Under the pieces are notes generated by a model. It searched no databases, was not told the DNA's origin, and saw only the letters and a program-made list of their open reading frames with translations. A stretch of DNA of 64,000 bases from Pseudaminobacter sp040045035 (GTDB taxonomy: Bacteria > Pseudomonadota > Alphaproteobacteria > Rhizobiales > Rhizobiaceae): NCBI RefSeq assembly GCF_040045035.1, contig NZ_JBDZDS010000003.1:124001-188000 (forward strand), in the 5' to 3' direction. A program made the translations under genes and the position numbers. Below are positions 34,598 to 43,298 of this stretch, piece by piece (positions within the stretch are counted from its first letter, which is position 1; each line of letters starts with the position of its first letter).

Positions 34598-36138
34598 CTG
34601 AACTTGTACTGAAGCCCGGCGAATCCACGCTGGCCGACTGGCGCGCCATCTATCGCGGCGCGGTGCCGAAGCTGCATCAGAGCGCCAGGGCGAAAATCCA
34701 GGCCAGCGCCGACACGGTGGCAAAGATCGTCGCCAAGGGCGAGCCGGTCTACGGCATCAACACCGGCTTCGGAAAGCTCGCATCCGTGCGTATTCCGGCC
34801 GCAGACCTCGAAACGCTCCAGCGCAACATCGTGCTGTCGCATGCCGCCGGCACCGGCGAGCCGATGCCGGTCGCCGTCGTGCGGCTGATGATGGCGCTGA
34901 AACTTGCCAGCCTGGCGCAGGGCGCTTCGGGCGTGAAGGTCGAGACCGTCGAGCTTCTGCAAAAGATGCTGGCCAACGACGTGATCCCGGTGGTGCCCGC
35001 GCAGGGCTCGGTGGGCGCTTCGGGCGACCTCGCGCCGCTGTCGCACATGACGGCGGTGATGATCGGCGTGGGCGACTGCTTCACCCCGCATGGCCGCGTG
35101 CCGGCCAAGGTGGCCTTCGTCTCGCACGGGCTGGAGCCGGTGACGCTCGGCCCCAAGGAAGGTCTGGCGCTGCTCAACGGCACGCAGTTCTCCACGGCTT
35201 ACGCGCTGGCCGCGCTGTTCGAGGCCGAGATACTCTACCACTCGGCGCTGGTGGTCGGCGCGCTGTCGACCGACGCCGCCAAGGGCTCGGACGCGCCGTT
35301 CGACCCGCGCATCCACATGCTGCGCAAGCACCGGGGCCAGATCGATACGGCCGATGCGCTGCGCGCGCTGATGGAAGGCAGCGCCATCCGCGAAAGCCAT
35401 CGCGTGGGCGACGAGCGCGTGCAGGACCCCTACTGCCTCCGCTGCCAGCCGCAGGTGATGGGCGCCGCCCTGACCGTGCTGCGGCAGGCCGCCGACACGC
35501 TGGAAACGGAGGCCAACGGGGTCACCGACAACCCGCTGATCTTCGCCGAGGACGGAACCGCCCTTTCGGGCGGCAATTTCCACGCCGAGCCGGTGGCCTT
35601 TGCCGCCGACATGATCGCGCTGGCCGTCTGCGAGATCGGCTCGCTGTCGGAACGCCGCGTCGCCATGCTGGTCGACCCGGCGCTGTCGGGCATGCCGGCC
35701 TTCCTGACGCCGAAGCCCGGCCTCAACTCCGGCTTCATGATCCCGCAGGTGACGGCGGCAGCCCTCGTTTCGGAAAACAAGCAGAAGGCCTATCCGGCGA
35801 GCGTGGATTCCATCCCCACCTCCGCCAACCAGGAAGACCATGTTTCCATGGCCGCCCATGGCGCGCGCCGGCTGATGGGCATGGTGGAGAACGCCACCGC
35901 CGTCATCGGCATCGAGCTTCTGGCCGCAGCACAAGGCTGCGACTTCCACGCGCCGCTGACCTCCAGCGCACCGCTTGAGGCCGTGCGCAAGCTCTTGCGC
36001 GCCGAGGTGCCGCACCTCGACGACGACCGCCATTTCCACCCCGACATGGAAAAGGCCAATGCGCTGGTGCGCAGCGGCGCGGTGATCGCCGCCGCGAGCG
36101 CGGTGAAGCTGCCGGCTATTGCGGGGAGCGAGGGATGA
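34594..36138 (+). CDS. hutH: Histidine ammonia-lyase
   Basis: 514-residue enzyme deaminating L-histidine to trans-urocanate. The Ala142-Ser143-Gly144 triad in GSVGASGDLAPLSHM forms the MIO prosthetic group autocatalytically. YGINTGFGKLA near residue 53 carries the catalytic Tyr, and the C-terminal SANQEDHVSM is conserved. Length and sequence are ordinary for HutH. It overlaps hutI and hutG by four bases each (ATGA), so the three are translationally coupled. Confidence 0.98.
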   Translation: MTELVLKPGESTLADWRAIYRGAVPKLHQSARAKIQASADTVAKIVAKGEPVYGINTGFGKLASVRIPAADLETLQRNIVLSHAAGTGEPMPVAVVRLMMALKLASLAQGASGVKVETVELLQKMLANDVIPVVPAQGSVGASGDLAPLSHMTAVMIGVGDCFTPHGRVPAKVAFVSHGLEPVTLGPKEGLALLNGTQFSTAYALAALFEAEILYHSALVVGALSTDAAKGSDAPFDPRIHMLRKHRGQIDTADALRALMEGSAIRESHRVGDERVQDPYCLRCQPQVMGAALTVLRQAADTLETEANGVTDNPLIFAEDGTALSGGNFHAEPVAFAADMIALAVCEIGSLSERRVAMLVDPALSGMPAFLTPKPGLNSGFMIPQVTAAALVSENKQKAYPASVDSIPTSANQEDHVSMAAHGARRLMGMVENATAVIGIELLAAAQGCDFHAPLTSSAPLEAVRKLLRAEVPHLDDDRHFHPDMEKANALVRSGAVIAAASAVKLPAIAGSEG

Positions 36139-36953
36139 GCGACACGCCCTGGCTCTCCATCACGCGCGGCGAGGCGCCGCTGCTGGTGTCGATCCCGCAC
36201 ACCGGCACCGACCTTGCGGGCCTCGAAGATCGTCTGGTCTCGCCCTGGCTTGGCCGCAAGGACGCCGACTGGTGGATCGAAAAGCTCTACGACTTCGCCG
36301 CCGGACTCGGCGCAACCGTGGTGCGCACCTCGATCTCGCGCACGGTGATCGACGTCAACCGCGACCCGTCCGGCGTCTCGCTCTATCCCGGCCAGGCAAC
36401 GACCGAGCTTTGCCCGACGACCACCTTCGACGGCGAGCCGCTTTATCGCGACGGGCATGCGCCGAGTTCGGAAGAGATCGCCGAGCGGCGGAAGACCTAT
36501 TTCGAGCCCTATCACGCAGCACTAGCCGAAGAGCTGGCGCGTCTGCGCAAGGCGCATGAAAAGGTCGTGCTCTATGACTGCCACTCGATCCGCTCGGTGA
36601 TCCCGCGCCTGTTCGACGGCGAGCTGCCGGTCTTCAACCTCGGCACCAACAGCGGCGCCAGCACGGATCCGGCGCTGCAGAAGCTGGTGGCCGACATCAT
36701 GGCCGGCACCGGCGAGAGCCACGTCGTCAACGGCCGCTTCAAGGGCGGCTTCATCACCCGCAATTTCGGCAAGCCGGAAGCGGGCGTGCACGCGCTGCAG
36801 ATGGAGCTTTCCTGCCGCGGCTACATGCACGAGCGGTCCGGCCCGGTGAATGCCGACAACTGGCCGGCCGCCTACGACGCCGAATACGCCGCGCCGATCC
36901 GCGCGACCCTGACAAAAATCCTTCAAACCGCACTCGATTGGGCGCGCGCCTGA
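36135..36953 (+). CDS. hutG: N-formylglutamate deformylase (N-formylglutamate amidohydrolase)
   Basis: 272-residue hydrolase giving glutamate and formate from N-formyl-L-glutamate, the final step of the HutF-type pathway. Family motifs: PLLVSIPHTGTDLAG, RTVIDVNRDPSGVSLYPGQ, LYDCHSIRSVIPRLFDGELP and GFITRNFGKPEAGVHALQMELS with the C-terminal ERSGP. Coupled to hutH by an ATGA overlap and followed 32 bases later by hutU. Confidence 0.95.
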   Translation: MSDTPWLSITRGEAPLLVSIPHTGTDLAGLEDRLVSPWLGRKDADWWIEKLYDFAAGLGATVVRTSISRTVIDVNRDPSGVSLYPGQATTELCPTTTFDGEPLYRDGHAPSSEEIAERRKTYFEPYHAALAEELARLRKAHEKVVLYDCHSIRSVIPRLFDGELPVFNLGTNSGASTDPALQKLVADIMAGTGESHVVNGRFKGGFITRNFGKPEAGVHALQMELSCRGYMHERSGPVNADNWPAAYDAEYAAPIRATLTKILQTALDWARA

Positions 36954-36985
36954 GGCGCCACCTGCCCTCCTGCTGGAGACCACGC

Positions 36986-38662
36986 ATGACCCAACACACC
37001 CGCATCGACAATTCGCGCACCATCCGCGCCGCAACCGGCACCGAGCTCACCGCCAAGAGCTGGCTGACGGAAGCGCCGCTGCGCATGCTCATGAACAATC
37101 TCGACCCGGGCGTCGCCGAAAAGCCCGGCGAACTGGTGGTCTATGGCGGCATCGGCCGCGCCGCGCGCGACTGGGATAGCTTCGACCGCATCGTCTCGGC
37201 GCTGCGCAAGCTGGAAAGCGACGAGACCCTGCTCGTCCAGTCGGGCAAGCCGGTGGGCGTCTTCCGTACCCACAAGGATGCCCCGCGCGTGTTGCTCGCC
37301 AACTCCAATCTCGTGCCGCATTGGGCCAATTGGGACCACTTCAACGAGCTCGATAAGAAGGGCCTGATGATGTACGGCCAGATGACGGCCGGCTCCTGGA
37401 TCTATATCGGCTCGCAGGGCATCGTGCAGGGCACCTACGAGACCTTCGTGGAAATGGGCCGCCAGCACTACAATGGCGACCTTTCCGGCCGCTGGATCCT
37501 GACCGCCGGCCTCGGCGGCATGGGCGGCGCGCAACCGCTGGCGGCAACCATGGCCGGCGCCTCGTGCCTGGCCATCGAATGTCAGGCCAGCCGCATCGAG
37601 ATGCGCCTGAAGACCGGCTATGTCGACGTGCTGGCCAAGGACCTCGACGACGCGCTGGCCATCATCGACAAGGCCACCAAGGAAAAGAAGGCGATCTCGG
37701 TCGCCCTGCTCGGCAATGCCTCCGAAATCCTGCCGGAACTGGTCAAGCGCGGCGTGAAGCCCGACGCGGTGACCGACCAGACCTCGGCGCACGACCCGGT
37801 CAACGGCTACCTGCCGATCGGCTGGACCGTGGCCGAGTGGGAAGAAAAGCGCGAGCGCGACCCGAAGGCCGTCGCCAAGGCCGCGCGCGCCTCCATGGCC
37901 GTGCATGTGAAGGCCATGCTCGACTTCCACCACCAGGGCATCCCGACCGTCGACTACGGCAACAACATCCGCCAGATGGCCAAGGAAGAGGGCGTGGAAA
38001 ACGCCTTCGACTTCCCCGGCTTCGTGCCGGCCTATATCCGCCCGCTGTTCTGCCGCGGCGTCGGCCCGTTCCGCTGGGCCGCCCTCTCGGGCGATCCGGA
38101 AGACATCTACAAGACCGATGCCAAGGTGAAGGAGCTGACGCCCGGCAACAAGCACCTGCACAACTGGCTCGACATGGCGCGTGAGCGCATCCACTTCCAG
38201 GGCCTGCCGGCGCGCATCTGCTGGGTGGGCCTGGGCGACCGCCACCGGCTCGGCCTCGCCTTCAACGAAATGGTCGCCAAGGGCGAGCTGAAGGCGCCGG
38301 TGGTGATCGGCCGCGACCACCTCGATTCCGGCTCGGTCGCCTCGCCCAACCGCGAGACGGAAGCGATGAAGGACGGCTCGGACGCCGTGTCCGACTGGCC
38401 GCTGCTGAACGCGCTGCTCAACACCGCCTCCGGCGCGACCTGGGTGTCGCTGCACCATGGCGGCGGCGTGGGCATGGGCTTCTCGCAGCATTCGGGCATG
38501 GTCATCGTCTGCGACGGCACCGAAGACGCGGCACGCCGCCTCGAGCGCGTGCTGTGGAACGACCCGGCCACCGGCGTGATGCGTCATGCGGACGCCGGCT
38601 ACGACATCGCTATCGAATGCGCCAAGGAGCACGGCCTCAACCTGCCGGGCATTCTGGGGTGA
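36986..38662 (+). CDS. hutU: Urocanate hydratase
   Basis: 558-residue NAD-dependent urocanase that hydrates urocanate to imidazolonepropionate. Typical stretches include KSWLTEAPLRMLMNNLDPGVAE, MVYGGIGRAARDW-like residues near 50, ILTAGLGGMGGAQPLA in the NAD-binding domain, DQTSAHDPVNGYLP, and ICWVGLGDRHRLG. ATG 36986 begins MTQHTRIDNSRTIRAATG as in other HutU proteins; the frame is open 48 bases further upstream. It shares one base with the hutD start (TGATG). Confidence 0.98.
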   Translation: MTQHTRIDNSRTIRAATGTELTAKSWLTEAPLRMLMNNLDPGVAEKPGELVVYGGIGRAARDWDSFDRIVSALRKLESDETLLVQSGKPVGVFRTHKDAPRVLLANSNLVPHWANWDHFNELDKKGLMMYGQMTAGSWIYIGSQGIVQGTYETFVEMGRQHYNGDLSGRWILTAGLGGMGGAQPLAATMAGASCLAIECQASRIEMRLKTGYVDVLAKDLDDALAIIDKATKEKKAISVALLGNASEILPELVKRGVKPDAVTDQTSAHDPVNGYLPIGWTVAEWEEKRERDPKAVAKAARASMAVHVKAMLDFHHQGIPTVDYGNNIRQMAKEEGVENAFDFPGFVPAYIRPLFCRGVGPFRWAALSGDPEDIYKTDAKVKELTPGNKHLHNWLDMARERIHFQGLPARICWVGLGDRHRLGLAFNEMVAKGELKAPVVIGRDHLDSGSVASPNRETEAMKDGSDAVSDWPLLNALLNTASGATWVSLHHGGGVGMGFSQHSGMVIVCDGTEDAARRLERVLWNDPATGVMRHADAGYDIAIECAKEHGLNLPGILG

Positions 38663-39252
38663 TGCGCATCTTCCGCGCAGCCGACTACCGGCGAATGCCA
38701 TGGAAGAACGGCGGCGGCGAGACGACGGAAATCGCCGTCTCGCCGGAAGGTGCGTCCGTAGACGATTTCGACTGGCGGCTGTCGATGGCGACGGTGGCGA
38801 GCGGCGGTCCATTTTCGGTATTCGCCGGCATCGACCGCACGCTGGCGGTGCTGGACGGCGACGGCCTCAGCCTGACCGTCGAGGGCATGGGAACGACCGA
38901 GCTGACGACCGGCTCGGCGCCGCTCCCCTTCCCCGGCGACGCGCCCACCGGTGCCGAACTAATCGGCGGCACCGTGACCGATCTCAACATCATGACCCGG
39001 CGCGGCCGGCTGAGCCACAGGATGCGGCGGCTGGACGTCAGCGGCACGGTCGACATCGCCGCGGCTGCGTCCGGGCTGCTGGTGTTCTGCCAGAGCGGTG
39101 CGTGCCACGTAAGCGCCGGTGGAGCGGCGGTTGCCTTGGGCGCGCTGGACACCGCTCATTTCGACGACGCACGGCAGACGGTGCGTATCCAGACCGATGC
39201 CGCAGCGAGGCTTTTCCTCATAGAACTGTCACCGGAATCGCGCGCGCAATAG
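38662..39252 (+). CDS. hutD: HutD-family protein
   Basis: 196-residue cupin-like protein (MRIFRAADYRRMPWKNGGGETTEIAVSP; DFDWRLSMATVASGGPFSVFAGIDRTLAVLDG). HutD is co-encoded with hut genes and thought to set an upper limit on pathway activity, probably by binding urocanate-like ligands; no enzymatic role is proven. It starts on the last base of the hutU stop codon, so coupling is tight. It is the last gene of the rightward hut operon. Confidence 0.92.
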   Translation: MRIFRAADYRRMPWKNGGGETTEIAVSPEGASVDDFDWRLSMATVASGGPFSVFAGIDRTLAVLDGDGLSLTVEGMGTTELTTGSAPLPFPGDAPTGAELIGGTVTDLNIMTRRGRLSHRMRRLDVSGTVDIAAAASGLLVFCQSGACHVSAGGAAVALGALDTAHFDDARQTVRIQTDAAARLFLIELSPESRAQ

Positions 39253-39579
39253 TTGTTGCAAGGGCGGCTTGCCGACCGTGTTGACTTCACTGCATCACAT
39301 TGCGGCTACTCGCACCGGGGCAGCCAATTGGCGCTTGACACTTTGAACAATACGGGCGTAAGGCACCCTTGTTTCGGGCGTGCCCGAGGCAGTCATCAAC
39401 AGATCGAACAGGTTATGGACAGTCATTCTAGTCGCTGTTCGGGGACGGCTCTGAGCCCGATCCGGACACCGCATACGACAATCGATACCGCGTCCGGCAT
39501 GTCCCGCCGGGTGAGCTTCGGCAAGGCCTGACGGTCTGTCCGCTCGCTTCCGGGTCCTGTCGGACCAAGGAGGTGAGCC
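39253..39579. other. Non-coding gap after hutD
   Basis: 327 bases without a supported gene. A TTGACA at 39335-39340 could be the -35 of a promoter for the small gene at 39580, but no good -10 follows at 16-18 bases. No terminator with a T-tract was found after hutD. Confidence 0.4.
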
Positions 39580-39831
39580 ATGAACAACATCATCCTCTCA
39601 TTTCGTGACGGCGACACGGTGCGTCTTGCCATGCGCAGCGCGGCTCCCCTCACTCGCAAGAGTGTCCGGCCGGCGGCGCCCACCAAGGCCGAAACCCGCC
39701 GCGCCGAACTGATTTGCCACTGGCAGCGGGATCCGCTGACCGGACGGCTCGAAGGCCGCTGGTCGCGCGAGCATCGCACCCTCTCCGAAGAGGGTGTCAG
39801 TCGCAGCTTCCGATACGCTCTCGCAGCCTGA
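39580..39831 (+). CDS. Small hypothetical protein (83 aa)
   Basis: An 83-residue reading frame beginning MNNIILSFRDGDTVRLAMRS, preceded by the strong ribosome-binding site AAGGAGGTGA seven bases upstream of the ATG. The C-terminal half (AELICHWQRDPLTGRLEGRW) resembles short rhizobial proteins I have seen with a C-x-W-x-x-DP-x-TGRL-x-x-x-W pattern; that recollection is not verified. No membrane segment or signal peptide. Function unknown. It lies alone, in the same direction as the hut operon and the following ABC genes. Confidence 0.6.
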   Translation: MNNIILSFRDGDTVRLAMRSAAPLTRKSVRPAAPTKAETRRAELICHWQRDPLTGRLEGRWSREHRTLSEEGVSRSFRYALAA

Positions 39832-40026
39832 CCTTCCCGTCCGCGCCGCCAACGCTTTTTTCCTGATCGCGAAGATCCTTCGCCCGCCGCAACCCATGCC
39901 GGTCGCGGCGGACGAACGCGCGCCTCTCGTCCTGGGTCATCCCGCCGTCATGCCGACGATGCACAAACGGCGGACCCGCCTCCGAGCACAATTCAGCCTC
40001 CCGCATACGGACTTCGAGGTTCGCAT

Positions 40027-41781
40027 ATGATCTTCCTGCCTCACAATCGGCAATCGCTGAGCGACGCCGCTACGCTGTCGCGCGCACGCATCGTGCCCAA
40101 CGTTTATGACATCCTCGCATTGTCGATCATGGGAGCGGTCTTCGTACTGGTGGCCCACGGCGCAATCGCCATGCGCGGCTCGGCGGAGCTGCTTACCACC
40201 ACGCCCGTGACGCTCGACCCGGCCAACCTGCCCGAATATGCGCTGCGCACCACGCTGCGCATGTTCGCGGCCATCATCGCCTCGCTGATCTTCACCTTCG
40301 TGGTGGCGACGCTGGCCGCCAAGAGCCGGCGGGCCGAGATGGTGATCATTCCAGCGCTCGACATATTGCAGTCGGTGCCGGTGCTGGGCTTCCTGACCTT
40401 CACCGTGACCTTCTTCCTGGGCCTTTTCCCCGGCAGCCAGCTCGGCGCCGAATGCGCCTCGATCTTCGCGATCTTCACCGCCCAGGCCTGGAACATGACC
40501 TTCTCCTTCTACCAGTCGCTGCGCACCGTGCCGCGTGACCTGGACGAGGTCACCCGCGGCTTCGGCCTCACCGCCTGGCAGCGCTTCTGGCGGCTGGAAG
40601 CGCCCTTTGCGGCGCCGGGGCTGATCTGGAACACGATGATGTCGATGTCGGGCGGCTGGTTCTTCGTCGTCGCCTCCGAGGCCATCACCGTGGGCGACAC
40701 CACGGTGGAGCTGCCGGGCATCGGCTCATGGCTGGCGCTGGCGATCTCCAAGGAGGATTTTGTCGCCGTCGGCTGGGCCGTGCTGGCGATGGCGATCCTG
40801 ATCCTGCTCTACGACCAGCTGCTGTTCCGGCCGATCGTGGCCTGGGCCGACAAGTTCCGCGCCGAGCAGACCGCGGCCCAGCAGAAGCCGCGCTCCTGGG
40901 TCTACGACCTCCTGCGCCGCACGCGCATGCTGAAACTGGTGGGAAGGCCTCTGGCCGCCGGCTGGGACCAGCTGATGCTGGTGGGCGCCGGCCGGCCCCA
41001 CAAGGCGCCGCCGCCGGCCGAGCCTGGCCGGCGCAGCAGGATCGCCGATGCCCTGTGGCTGACCTTCATCGTGCTGCTGGCCGCGGCCGGAGCGGTGGTG
41101 ACCGTGGCCTATATCCGGCGCACGCTGGGCTGGGGAGATGTGGCGACGGCTTTCGGCGGCGGCTTCGCGACGCTTCTGCGGGTGGCCGTTCTGGTCGGCC
41201 TTGCCAGCCTGATCTGGGTGCCGTTGGGCGTTTGGATCGGGCTGCGTCCGGCGGTGGCACAGAAGGTGCAGCCGCTGGCGCAGTTCCTGGCAGCGTTTCC
41301 GGCCAATGTGCTGTTTCCCTTCGCCGTGATCGCCATCGTCGCCACTGGCGCCAGCCCCAATATCTGGCTCTCGCCGCTGATGATCCTGGGGACGCAATGG
41401 TACATCCTGTTCAACGTGATTGCCGGCGCCAGCGCCTTTCCCTCCGACCTCAGGGAGGCGGCTGCGGTGTTCCGCCTGAGCTCTTGGAGCTGGTGGACCA
41501 AGGTCATGCTGCCGGGGATTTTCCCCTACTACGTGACCGGGGCGCTGACCGCCACAGGCGGCTCGTGGAACGCCTCCATCGTGGCCGAGCTAGCGAGCTG
41601 GGGCAACACGCATCTCGAGGCCTACGGGCTCGGCGCCTACATCGCCAAGGCGACCGAAGCCGGCGACTTCCCCCGCGTGGTGCTGGGAATTGCGGTGATG
41701 TCGCTGTTCGTGACCATGTTCAACCGCATCCTGTGGCGCCCGCTCTACGTCTTTGCCGAGCGTCGCCTGCGCCTCGACTGA
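40027..41781 (+). CDS. NitT/TauT-type ABC permease, two permease domains fused
   Basis: 584-residue inner-membrane protein with two BPD_transp_1 units. The first (residues about 70-290) has the coupling motif VPRDLDEVTRGFGLTAWQRFWRLEAPFAAPGL. The second (about 350-580) has FPSDLREAAAVFRLSSWSWWTKVMLPGIFPYYV. A hydrophilic linker with a Pro-rich patch (HKAPPPAEPGRR) lies between. The fusion replaces the usual homodimer of SsuC/TauC-like permeases. It is followed 36 bases later by the ATPase gene; no periplasmic binding protein is encoded nearby. The substrate is unknown; nitrate, sulfonate or bicarbonate are only family-level guesses. Confidence 0.9.
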   Translation: MIFLPHNRQSLSDAATLSRARIVPNVYDILALSIMGAVFVLVAHGAIAMRGSAELLTTTPVTLDPANLPEYALRTTLRMFAAIIASLIFTFVVATLAAKSRRAEMVIIPALDILQSVPVLGFLTFTVTFFLGLFPGSQLGAECASIFAIFTAQAWNMTFSFYQSLRTVPRDLDEVTRGFGLTAWQRFWRLEAPFAAPGLIWNTMMSMSGGWFFVVASEAITVGDTTVELPGIGSWLALAISKEDFVAVGWAVLAMAILILLYDQLLFRPIVAWADKFRAEQTAAQQKPRSWVYDLLRRTRMLKLVGRPLAAGWDQLMLVGAGRPHKAPPPAEPGRRSRIADALWLTFIVLLAAAGAVVTVAYIRRTLGWGDVATAFGGGFATLLRVAVLVGLASLIWVPLGVWIGLRPAVAQKVQPLAQFLAAFPANVLFPFAVIAIVATGASPNIWLSPLMILGTQWYILFNVIAGASAFPSDLREAAAVFRLSSWSWWTKVMLPGIFPYYVTGALTATGGSWNASIVAELASWGNTHLEAYGLGAYIAKATEAGDFPRVVLGIAVMSLFVTMFNRILWRPLYVFAERRLRLD

Positions 41782-41817
41782 ACCGACACTATATCTATTC
41801 GATCGGGAGACCGACCC

Positions 41818-43143
41818 ATGAATGAATTCGTCAATACCACCGCAACCGTTGCAAACGCCGCTCCGCTGGTCGAGGTCAAGGGCTGCTGCCAGAGCTACGA
41901 CAACGGCCAGTTCGTCGTACTGGACAAAGTCGCACTGAGCCTGAACTCGGGCGAGATCGTCGGCCTGCTCGGCCGCTCCGGCTCGGGCAAGTCGACGCTG
42001 CTACGGTCGATTGCCGGTCTGATCAATCCGACCTCCGGTTCGATCACCTTCGAGGGCAAGCCGGTCACTGGCACGCCCGAAGGCATCGCCATGGTGTTCC
42101 AGAGCTTTGCGCTCTTTCCCTGGCTGACCGTGCTGCAGAATGTCGAGCTCGGGCTCGAGGCGCGCGGCATCGAGTCCACGGAACGGCGCAAGCGCGCGCT
42201 GGAGGCGATCGACCTGATCGGCCTCGACGGCTTCGAGAGCGCCTATCCCAAGGAACTGTCGGGCGGCATGCGCCAGCGTGTGGGCCTTGCCCGAGCGCTC
42301 GTGGTGCACCCCAAGGTGCTCTTGATGGACGAGCCCTTCTCGGCGCTGGACGTGCTGACGGCCGAAACGCTGCGCACCGACCTGCTCGACCTCTGGTCGG
42401 AGGGGCGCATGCCCATCGAGTCGATCCTGATGGTGACGCACAACATCGAGGAAGCGGTGCTGATGTGCGACCGCGTGCTGATCTTCTCGTCCAATCCGGG
42501 ACGGGTGGCGGCCGAGATCCGCATCGACCTGCCGCAGCCGCGCGACCGGCTCGACCCCGCGTTCCGCGCGCTGGTGGAGGATATCTATGAGCGCATGACA
42601 GCCCGCAAGCCCGTGACCGAGCCGGCCCGCGACGGCGTCTTCCCCGGTTCGGGCATCGACATGGTGCTGCCGCGCGTCTCGACCAACCTGCTGGCCGGCA
42701 TGATGGAAACGGTGGCCGCCGAGCCCTATCGCGGCAAGGCCGACCTGCCGCCGCTGGCGGCCAGCCTGCAGCTGGAGATCGATGACCTGTTCCCGATCGC
42801 GGAGTCGCTGCAACTGCTTCACTTCGCCGAACTGGCCGAGGGCGACATCCGCCTGACCCCGGCGGGCATGCGCTTTGCCGAGGCCGAGGTGGACGAGCGC
42901 AAGCACCTGTTTGCCCAGCAGCTTGCCGCCCATGTGCCGCTGGCGGCCCATATCCGCCGGAAACTCGACGAGCGGGCGAGCCATGAGGCCCCCGCCCGCC
43001 GCTTCCGCGACGAGCTGGAGGACCACATGTCGGAGGAGAATGCGGAGTACACGCTGCGGGCGATAACGAGCTGGGCCCGCTATGCCGAGCTCTTCGCCTA
43101 TGACGAGAAGACGGACATGTTCACGCTCGAAAACCCGAGCTGA
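41818..43143 (+). CDS. NitT/TauT-type ABC ATPase with AAA-associated C-terminal domain
   Basis: 441-residue protein. Residues about 15-255 form an ABC ATPase: Walker A GRSGSGKSTLLRS, Q-loop MVFQSFALFPWLTV, signature LSGGMRQRVGLARA, Walker B VLLMDEPFSALD and H-loop VTHNIEEAV. Residues about 280-430 form the extra AAA-associated domain seen in a subset of these ATPases (VLPRVSTNLLAGMMETVAAE ... ADIHRLTPAGMRFAEAEVDERKHLF-like), probably regulatory. It pairs with the upstream fused permease. A strong bidirectional terminator follows. Confidence 0.92.
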   Translation: MNEFVNTTATVANAAPLVEVKGCCQSYDNGQFVVLDKVALSLNSGEIVGLLGRSGSGKSTLLRSIAGLINPTSGSITFEGKPVTGTPEGIAMVFQSFALFPWLTVLQNVELGLEARGIESTERRKRALEAIDLIGLDGFESAYPKELSGGMRQRVGLARALVVHPKVLLMDEPFSALDVLTAETLRTDLLDLWSEGRMPIESILMVTHNIEEAVLMCDRVLIFSSNPGRVAAEIRIDLPQPRDRLDPAFRALVEDIYERMTARKPVTEPARDGVFPGSGIDMVLPRVSTNLLAGMMETVAAEPYRGKADLPPLAASLQLEIDDLFPIAESLQLLHFAELAEGDIRLTPAGMRFAEAEVDERKHLFAQQLAAHVPLAAHIRRKLDERASHEAPARRFRDELEDHMSEENAEYTLRAITSWARYAELFAYDEKTDMFTLENPS

Positions 43144-43180
43144 GCGCTCGCCGGGCAGCAAACGCAGCTACCAAATAGAA

Positions 43181-43208
43181 GGGGCGCGACCATTCGCGGT
43201 CGCGCCCC
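43181..43208. terminator. Bidirectional terminator between convergent operons
   Basis: GGGGCGCGACC (43181-43191) pairs perfectly with GGTCGCGCCCC (43198-43208), loop ATTCGC. TTCT follows the stem in both directions, so it can stop transcription from the ABC ATPase gene on the plus strand and from the class V aminotransferase operon on the minus strand. Confidence 0.82.
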
Positions 43209-43298
43209 TTCTCATATGCCGGGCGTGCCCCAACCCGGCAACCGCCCAGGGCGAGACGGCTTTTCGCTATCTCGCCCCAAGCTTTTGTCTTGAAGCCC

